This document shows, one piece after another, positions 7,251 through 12,285 of a stretch of 12,285 nucleotides of DNA. Source of the stretch: Mariprofundus sp. (GTDB taxonomy: Bacteria > Pseudomonadota > Zetaproteobacteria > Mariprofundales > Mariprofundaceae); NCBI GenBank assembly GCA_030951065.1, contig JAUZQH010000153.1:1-12285 (forward strand). Direction: 5' to 3'. The notes beneath the pieces are model-generated. The model was not told the origin of the DNA. It worked only from the letters and a program-made list of their open reading frames with translations, and ran no database searches. The position numbers were made by a program, and so were the translations under genes. The stretch's first letter is position 1; each line of letters opens with the position of its first letter.

Positions 7251-7393
7251 CAAATCTTTCACCGCAGAGTACACAGGGTTTCGCAGAGTAAAGGCAAAGC
7301 CAGAGTGCATTATTTGTATTTACAGATAACCACGCGTTAAAATCATAAAAGGTTTTACTCTGCGTACTTTGCGTCCTCTGCGGTGAATATTTG
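7251..7393. mobile_element. Imperfect palindromic MITE-like repeat between nirD and nasC
   Basis: The left end (7251-7292) and the right end (7354-7393) are inverted copies. Each reads CAAAT..TTCACCGCAGAG, then a variable middle, then CGCAGAGTAAA. The outer and inner blocks are nearly exact, while the bases between differ (TACACAGGGTTT against GACGCAAAGTA). About 60 bp of AT-rich sequence form the loop. The arms contain the CCGCAGAGGACGCAAAG word that I recall as a dispersed non-coding repeat in many proteobacterial genomes. There is no ORF, so any movement would depend on a transposase elsewhere. Its right end stops about 16 bp before the ribosome site of the next gene, so it forms a large stem in the leader if read through. 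Confidence 0.72.
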
Positions 7394-7418
7394 TTATGTA
7401 TAAAACACAGGAGCTGGA

Positions 7419-10097
7419 ATGAACCGAACAGTGAATAGTGCCTGCTCTTATTGTGGTACGGGTTGCGGCATTCGGTTGGAAACCGATGGTCAGCGCATTA
7501 TCTCATTGAGCGGTGATGTGAAGCATCCGACCAATCAGGGCAAGCTATGCTCGAAAGGGCGTGAACTGCATCATACGGTGCGCACGGAAGATCGATTATT
7601 GCGTCCGAAGTTGCGGACTTCGCTGAATGCGCCGTTTGCACCGGTGGATTGGGATACGGCGCTCGATTTCGGAGCTCAGAAGTTCGCGGAGATCATCCGT
7701 GAGCATGGCCGCGATGCAGTGGCGTTTTATGTGTCCGGTCAGTTGCTGACAGAAGATTATTATGTCTTCAACAAGCTGATGAAGGGATTTATCGGCTCGA
7801 ATAATATCGATACCAACTCACGCTTGTGTATGTCATCCGCCGTGGTGGGGTATAAACGTGCCTTTGGCGCCGATGGCCCGCCGACCTGTTATGACGATAT
7901 CGAACTGGCCGGGTCGTATTTTATTATCGGCGCCAACCCGGCTTATGCCCATCCGATTGTATTTCGTCGCATGGAAGCGGCCAAGGAGGCTAATCCGGAT
8001 TTGAAAATAGTCGTGGCCGATCCGCGGCGCACGGATACCTGTTCGATTGCCGATCTCTATCTGCCACTGAAACCCGGCACTGATGTGCCGCTATTGCAAG
8101 CCATGCTTAATGTGATGATCTGGGAAGGTCTGATTGACGAGGATTATATTGGCGAACACACAAACGGTTTTGAGGCCATGCGGATAAAGGTTGAGGCGAT
8201 GACCCCGCGCAAGGCGGCAGGACTGTGCGGTTTGGAGCCTGCCGATATCGTCAAGGCAGCCCTGTGGTTTGCCGAAAACAAGACACTGTCATTCTGGACG
8301 ATGGGCATGAACCAGTCCACCTCCGGCTCGGATAAAAATAACGCCCTGTTGAATCTGCATCTGGCGACCGGACAAGTCGGAAAACCCGGATGTGGTCCGT
8401 TTTCGCTGACCGGCCAACCCAACGCCATGGGCGGGCGTGAGGTGGGCGGGTTGGCGAATATGCTGGCCGCTCATCGTGATTATTCCAATCCGGAACATCG
8501 TCAAGAAGTGGCCGATTACTGGGGTGTGGAATCTGTTTCTGAAAAACCGGGTTTGACGGCCACGGAGCTGTTTGATGCGCTGGAAGCAGGCTCGGTGAAG
8601 GCCGTGTGGATCGCCTGTACCAACCCGATCATTACCATGCCCGATGCGAGACGCGCTGAAGCCGCCTTGAAAAAAGCCGAACTGGTGATGGTATCCGATG
8701 CCTATCATCCGACCGATACCACGCGTTTCGCGCATGTCCTGTTCCCTGCCGCCGGCTGGGCTGAGAAAGAGGGGACAATAACCAACTCCGAACGCCGTAT
8801 CACCCATTTGCAGCAGGCTTTGCCCGCTGCCGGTGTGAGCAGACCGGACTGGAAGATTGCGGCTGATTTTGCTCTGCGTCTCGGGGAGAAACTGGATCAG
8901 GATTGGAATCATGGTTTTAACTATGACAATACGGAGTCCGTTTTTAACGAACATCGCGGTCTGACTGCCGGAAAAGATATTGATATTACCGGTTTATCGT
9001 ACGCACTTCTGGATGAGCAGGGGCCGCAGCAGTGGCCGTTTCCGGCAGGCAGCGAAGCGGGCAAGCCATCGCGTTTGTATGAAAACGGCCAGTTTGAAAC
9101 AGCCGATGGCAAAGCGCGGTTTCTGGATGTGACCTATCGCCCGGTAGCCGAGCCGGTTGATGCCGAGTATCCACTCTCTTTGACCACAGGCCGTATTCGT
9201 GATCAGTGGCATACGATGACCAAGACCGGTGCTGTGCCGTCGCTGATGCAGCATGTGCCCGTGCCGCAATTACAAATTCACCCGGCTGATGCCGAGGCTC
9301 GCGATATTGGGCAGGATGATCTGGTGCGCGTGGTATCACGCCGTGGAGAAGTGTACGTGCCGGTGCAGATCAGTCGTGATGTGCGTGAAGGCCTGGTGTT
9401 TCTGCCGATGCACTGGGGTGAAATGACTGCACGAGGCGGTCGTGCCAACAATCTGACGCAATCGGCGATTGATCCGGTTTCCAAAGAGCCTGAATTCAAG
9501 CATTCAGCCGTACAGGTGGCGCGTTTTGAGCCGGAATGGCGCGGCACGATGTTGATGGCTGGGCAGAAAACCGCCCTTGGTCGCAGGATGGTGGAGGGGT
9601 ACAGCTATGGCGTGGTATTCTGCATGGGCAGTGACCACCCGGTTACGTCGATTGATCTGGCCTGCACCAAACCGGTTAAAACAGAGCAGTACAAACGTCT
9701 TGACCAGATGCTGGAGCAGGGGGAAAGCTTTGAAACCCTGACCTATTCAGATCGCAAACACGGCATCAATCGCAAGGCATGGTTAAATGATGGCCGGTTA
9801 ATTGCCGTGCGCTGGGTGGGCGGCGACATTCATGAAGCCCAGTGGCTGCGCAAGCTGATGCTGGAAGGTCGTGATGTGGGTGAACTGCGTCCGTATTTAT
9901 TGGCACCCGGCGGCCCGATTAACAAGGAAGATACCAAGGGTAAAATCATCTGTGCCTGTCAGAATGTCGGTGAACTGGAATTGAAGGTGGCGATCAGGGA
10001 TGGTTCGGATACCATTGAAACACTCAAGGCATCTACGATGGCAGGTACCGGTTGTGGTTCATGCGTGCCGGAGATCAAGAGGCTGCTGTCTGTGTGA
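7419..10097 (+). CDS. nasC: Assimilatory nitrate reductase catalytic subunit
   Basis: Cytoplasmic molybdoenzyme (892 residues) of the DMSO-reductase superfamily that reduces nitrate to nitrite, called NasA in Klebsiella and NasC in other systems. The N-terminal [4Fe-4S] motif is C9-x2-C12-x3-C16-x27-C44. The cysteine of NSRLCMSSAV (C137) is the expected molybdenum ligand. The Mo-bis-MGD domains follow, and the C-terminus has an extra BFD-like [2Fe-2S] domain (C845, C847, C879, C882), which marks the long assimilatory type that takes electrons from ferredoxin/flavodoxin or an NADH reductase. No signal peptide is present, unlike the periplasmic enzyme encoded downstream. AGGAG lies five bases before the ATG. 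A dedicated electron-transfer subunit (NasB-like) is not seen in the window, so the electron donor is open. Its place after nirBD completes the nitrate-to-ammonium route. Confidence 0.95.
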   Translation: MNRTVNSACSYCGTGCGIRLETDGQRIISLSGDVKHPTNQGKLCSKGRELHHTVRTEDRLLRPKLRTSLNAPFAPVDWDTALDFGAQKFAEIIREHGRDAVAFYVSGQLLTEDYYVFNKLMKGFIGSNNIDTNSRLCMSSAVVGYKRAFGADGPPTCYDDIELAGSYFIIGANPAYAHPIVFRRMEAAKEANPDLKIVVADPRRTDTCSIADLYLPLKPGTDVPLLQAMLNVMIWEGLIDEDYIGEHTNGFEAMRIKVEAMTPRKAAGLCGLEPADIVKAALWFAENKTLSFWTMGMNQSTSGSDKNNALLNLHLATGQVGKPGCGPFSLTGQPNAMGGREVGGLANMLAAHRDYSNPEHRQEVADYWGVESVSEKPGLTATELFDALEAGSVKAVWIACTNPIITMPDARRAEAALKKAELVMVSDAYHPTDTTRFAHVLFPAAGWAEKEGTITNSERRITHLQQALPAAGVSRPDWKIAADFALRLGEKLDQDWNHGFNYDNTESVFNEHRGLTAGKDIDITGLSYALLDEQGPQQWPFPAGSEAGKPSRLYENGQFETADGKARFLDVTYRPVAEPVDAEYPLSLTTGRIRDQWHTMTKTGAVPSLMQHVPVPQLQIHPADAEARDIGQDDLVRVVSRRGEVYVPVQISRDVREGLVFLPMHWGEMTARGGRANNLTQSAIDPVSKEPEFKHSAVQVARFEPEWRGTMLMAGQKTALGRRMVEGYSYGVVFCMGSDHPVTSIDLACTKPVKTEQYKRLDQMLEQGESFETLTYSDRKHGINRKAWLNDGRLIAVRWVGGDIHEAQWLRKLMLEGRDVGELRPYLLAPGGPINKEDTKGKIICACQNVGELELKVAIRDGSDTIETLKASTMAGTGCGSCVPEIKRLLSV

Positions 10098-10139
10098 GCG
10101 TTGCCGGAGCAAAGGATTTTCTGCATAAGGAGAAAAGCG

Positions 10140-10760
10140 TTGTGTGATCCGGGTAAGTTATTAGAGAATAACCGTAAATGGTCGCAGGATTGTTTGCGCA
10201 GGGATGCCGGTTTTTTTACCCGCCTGGCCGGTTTGAATGCGCCGGAGTTTCTCTGGATTGGCTGTTCCGACAGCCGGGTTCCGGCCAATGAAATTGTCGG
10301 CCTTGAACCGGGGCGTGTGTTTGTACACAGAAATATTGCCAATCAGGTGCAGCACACCGACCTGAATTGCATGTCTGTCGCCCAGTATGCTGTCGATGTC
10401 TTGAAGGTGAAGCATATCATTGTAACCGGACATTACGATTGCGGTGGAATACGTGCAGCGATGGAAGGGCAACATCATGGCATTGTGGATAACTGGATTC
10501 GAAGCATCCGCGACACTTATATGCGTCACTATGATGATCTGGAAAAACTGAATGAGTCAGCGCGTATGGACCGCTTGTGTGAACTGAATGTCATGCATCA
10601 GGTGGAAAATCTGTGTTATTCCAATATTGTACTGAATGCTTGGGCGAATGGTCATGCATTGTCCGTGCATGGCTGGGTCTATAGTCTGAATGATGGTCTG
10701 TTGCATGACCTGAATGTGACAAAATGTTCAGTCGAGGATGTTCCATCGCTATATCGCTAA
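10140..10760 (+). CDS. Beta-class carbonic anhydrase
   Basis: Zinc enzyme interconverting carbon dioxide and bicarbonate, with 206 residues from the chosen start. The zinc and catalytic residues are C42-x-D44-S-R46 (CSDSRV) and H98-x2-C101 (HYDCGG), typical of the beta class; the length resembles E. coli Can (220 residues). The start chosen is TTG at 10140, which has AAGGAG seven bases upstream (10127-10132). The frame reaches back to another TTG at 10101, but that lacks a ribosome site and adds unlike sequence. The gene follows the nitrate reductase gene by 42 bp in the same direction, so it is likely the last gene of that operon. Its link to nitrogen assimilation is not obvious; it may supply bicarbonate for carbamoyl phosphate and anaplerotic reactions when nitrogen assimilation is active. 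Confidence 0.94.
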   Translation: MCDPGKLLENNRKWSQDCLRRDAGFFTRLAGLNAPEFLWIGCSDSRVPANEIVGLEPGRVFVHRNIANQVQHTDLNCMSVAQYAVDVLKVKHIIVTGHYDCGGIRAAMEGQHHGIVDNWIRSIRDTYMRHYDDLEKLNESARMDRLCELNVMHQVENLCYSNIVLNAWANGHALSVHGWVYSLNDGLLHDLNVTKCSVEDVPSLYR

Positions 10761-10807
10761 GATGATCATGAAGCCCATTTCCGCCATCCGGATTTCATAC
10801 TGATTAT

Positions 10808-10829
10808 ACGACGAAAATACGGCGAAAAC
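10808..10829 (+). promoter_or_regulatory. Tandem 11-bp direct repeat upstream of napF
   Basis: ACGACGAAAAT and ACGGCGAAAAC follow directly on each other and agree at 9 of 11 positions. An 11-bp period, one DNA turn, suits a response regulator of the OmpR/PhoB type. The repeat ends about 63 bp before the predicted transcription start. No NarL/NarP heptamer or FNR palindrome was found here. This is a candidate only. Confidence 0.3.
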
Positions 10830-10857
10830 GCTTTTAATCCCCTAGCAAAATACGTGG

Positions 10858-10886
10858 TTGTTGCATTACAGATATATTTTTAGAAT
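10858..10886 (+). promoter_or_regulatory. Candidate sigma-70 promoter of nap operon
   Basis: TTGTTG (10858-10863), a 17-bp spacer and TAGAAT (10881-10886) give a reasonable promoter, weak at -35 (3 of 6) and good at -10 (5 of 6). Start near 10893 would leave a leader of about 27 bases before napF, which has GAAGGA at 10911-10916. It separates nap transcription from the sigma-54-driven assimilation operon. Confidence 0.45.
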
Positions 10887-10919
10887 GCCTTCGCTTTCAA
10901 AAATCACCAAGAAGGAACT

Positions 10920-11405
10920 ATGTCTTCCACCAACCTGAACCGGCGCCAGTTTCTCAATTTTAGCCGGCATAAAACAACGCATATTATTCGTCCGCCATGG
11001 GCTTCCGACGAAGAAACTTTTCAGGACGCATGTACGCGCTGTGGCGATTGCATCGCGGTTTGCCCGGAACAGATATTGATTCGGGAAGGTTTCAATGGTT
11101 TTCCACGCATCGACTTCCAGCGTGGTGCATGCACTTTTTGTGCAGACTGTGTCCGGGCATGTCCAACGACCGCCCTGAATCGTTCCAGCCCGGAAGTATG
11201 GGCGATCAAGGTTCATATTGGAGATGCATGTCTGACACAGCAACAGGTGATTTGTACGACCTGTAGCGAGCAGTGTGAGGCTGGAGCTATACGCTTTACC
11301 CCGGTTGTTGGAGGTGCTCCACAGCCGGAAATAAATCCACATGCCTGTACGGGTTGCGGCGCTTGTGTGGCGTCATGTCCGACGCAGGCGATTGAGATCA
11401 GATGA
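10920..11405 (+). CDS. napF: Ferredoxin-type protein NapF
   Basis: Cytoplasmic iron-sulfur accessory protein (161 residues) of the periplasmic nitrate reductase system, thought to help mature or activate the NapA metal centres before export. Cysteine groups: C38/41/44/48, C71/74/77/81, a middle group C112/115/119, and C143/146/149/153, of which the first, second and last are classical [4Fe-4S] CxxCxxCxxxC motifs. The order and spacing, including the RPPW segment before the first cluster and the GDACL-x-QQ segment in the middle, match NapF of E. coli. The ATG at 10920 is preceded by GAAGGA. The stop codon overlaps the napD start by four bases (ATGA). Confidence 0.95.
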   Translation: MSSTNLNRRQFLNFSRHKTTHIIRPPWASDEETFQDACTRCGDCIAVCPEQILIREGFNGFPRIDFQRGACTFCADCVRACPTTALNRSSPEVWAIKVHIGDACLTQQQVICTTCSEQCEAGAIRFTPVVGGAPQPEINPHACTGCGACVASCPTQAIEIR

Positions 11406-11719
11406 TAGCCAGTAACAGTTTTGATGAAGAAGCGATTGGTTGCATTGTGGGTGCAGTGGTGCAGCTGAAAACGAATTTGAATGAAGATGGCAGTGCCGCT
11501 GTCCGGCAACGGCTGGCCGAGTGTGAAGGCGTCGAAATTCATGCTGAAGATGAGCAATCGCGTCTGGTTATTACGATGGAAGCTGCAACAGGCAGGGCGG
11601 TCTTGAAATTAACCGAATCGATTCAGAATTTTGACGGAATATTACAGGTGACTCCGGTCTATCAGCACAGTGAAGATCACCTGTACGATGGACAAACAGG
11701 GGGATGGTCATGGCGGTAA
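11402..11719 (+). CDS. napD: NapD chaperone for NapA
   Basis: Small cytoplasmic chaperone (105 residues) that binds the twin-arginine signal of NapA and holds back its export until the molybdenum cofactor is loaded. The NapD pattern is visible: an N-terminal strand CIVGAVVQ (14-21), RLVITMEA (54-61) and the C-terminal [20 protein letters not shown] (73-92). The start overlaps the napF stop by four bases and the end overlaps napA by ten, so the three genes are translationally coupled. The N-terminus is a little extended compared with short NapD proteins, and the last 13 residues ([13 protein letters not shown] region) are not conserved as far as I can judge. Confidence 0.93.
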   Translation: MIASNSFDEEAIGCIVGAVVQLKTNLNEDGSAAVRQRLAECEGVEIHAEDEQSRLVITMEAATGRAVLKLTESIQNFDGILQVTPVYQHSEDHLYDGQTGGWSWR

Positions 11720-12285
11720 GCCGTAGAACATTTGTGAAATCGAGCGCAGCGGCAGCTGCGGCAGCATCAATCAATATCAGTCTGCCAGGCGTGGCGCATG
11801 GTATGGATATGTTTGATGCCGGGAAAAACAGGATTCGCTGGGATAAAGCGCCGTGTCGTTTTTGTGGTGTGGGCTGCGGCGTCATGGTGGGTACGAAAGA
11901 TAATCGTATTGTCGCCACCCAAGCTGACCCGAAAGCCGAAGTGAACAAAGGCATTAACTGTATCAAAGGCTACTTCCTGTCCAAAATCATGTATGGCAAG
12001 GATCGTTTGACCACACCGCTATTACGTATGCGTGGTGGTAAATTTCATAAGGATGGCGAATTTACGCCGGTCTCATGGGATGTGGCCTTTGATATCATGG
12101 CCGAGAAGTGGAAGAAGACACTGAAAGACAAAGGGCCTGAAGCAATAGGCATGTTCGGTTCCGGCCAGTGGACGATTATGGAGGGTTATGCGGCTTCCAA
12201 GCTGATGAAAGCGGGCTTTCGTTCCAATAATATTGATCCCAATGCACGCCACTGCATGGCTTCCGCTGTCGGTGCGTTTATGCGC
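11710..12285 (+). CDS. napA: Periplasmic nitrate reductase NapA, N-terminal part (cut by window end)
   Basis: Catalytic subunit of the periplasmic nitrate reductase; 192 codons lie in the window and the frame is open at the edge. The N-terminus is a twin-arginine signal: SRRTFVK (4-10), then an alanine-rich stretch, with cleavage probably near residues 28-31. The mature part has the [4Fe-4S] motif C49-x2-C52-x3-C56-x27-C84 and the [10 protein letters not shown] segment with C182, the expected molybdenum ligand. The ATG at 11710 lies within napD (10-bp overlap) and has a GGGGGA stretch upstream. It differs from the cytoplasmic enzyme upstream by having an export signal. The remaining nap genes (such as B, C, G, H) would be expected to the right of the window. 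Confidence 0.96.
   Translation, partial: MAVSRRTFVKSSAAAAAAASINISLPGVAHGMDMFDAGKNRIRWDKAPCRFCGVGCGVMVGTKDNRIVATQADPKAEVNKGINCIKGYFLSKIMYGKDRLTTPLLRMRGGKFHKDGEFTPVSWDVAFDIMAEKWKKTLKDKGPEAIGMFGSGQWTIMEGYAASKLMKAGFRSNNIDPNARHCMASAVGAFMR

Noticed and set aside
7251..7393. CRISPR-like array
   Set aside because: Only two copies in inverted orientation with no regular spacers; it is a palindromic element, not an array.
8289..8954. 221-codon minus-strand open frame opposite the nitrate reductase gene
   Set aside because: Antisense to the molybdenum-cofactor domains, with no family resemblance.
10101..10139. Upstream TTG start for the carbonic anhydrase
   Set aside because: No ribosome site before it, and it would place the AAGGAG site inside the coding region.

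Overview
The window is an inorganic-nitrogen locus of a Gram-negative bacterium, most likely a proteobacterium. The evidence is two -24/-12 (sigma-54 type) promoter matches, a periplasmic Nap nitrate reductase with a twin-arginine signal, and gene neighbourhoods like those of gammaproteobacteria. I cannot name the genus. A gammaproteobacterium or a zetaproteobacterium-like chemolithotroph would both fit, and the carbonic anhydrase gene is compatible with autotrophy without proving it.

Layout. (1) Positions 2-727 (+) hold the 3' part of an ammonium transporter gene (amt), followed by a structured 3' region and a strong intrinsic terminator. (2) Positions 943-4170 (-) are a two-gene unit: a NarK/NasA-type nitrate transporter, then a membrane-anchored fusion of a PP2C phosphatase and a Ser/Thr kinase. 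(3) Positions 4171-4449 are a divergent regulatory region with a -24/-12 promoter facing each way and a palindrome between them. (4) Positions 4450-10760 (+) encode the NADH-type nitrite reductase NirB and NirD, a single-subunit assimilatory nitrate reductase with a C-terminal [2Fe-2S] domain, and a beta-class carbonic anhydrase. A 143-bp imperfect palindromic element separates nirD from the nitrate reductase gene. (5) Positions 10920-12285 (+) are the start of a periplasmic nitrate reductase operon, napF-napD-napA, with napA cut by the window end.

How the parts work together. NarK imports nitrate, the cytoplasmic nitrate reductase makes nitrite, NirBD reduces nitrite to ammonium, and Amt imports external ammonium. 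The sigma-54 promoters suggest nitrogen-limitation control through NtrC or a similar activator. The nap genes serve a separate respiratory or redox-balancing role and seem to have their own sigma-70-like promoter. The least understood part is the kinase/phosphatase fusion, which sits directly behind the transporter gene and is probably a post-translational regulator of nitrate uptake or assimilation. Its target is unknown.

No tRNA, rRNA, CRISPR array, transposase or phage gene is visible.
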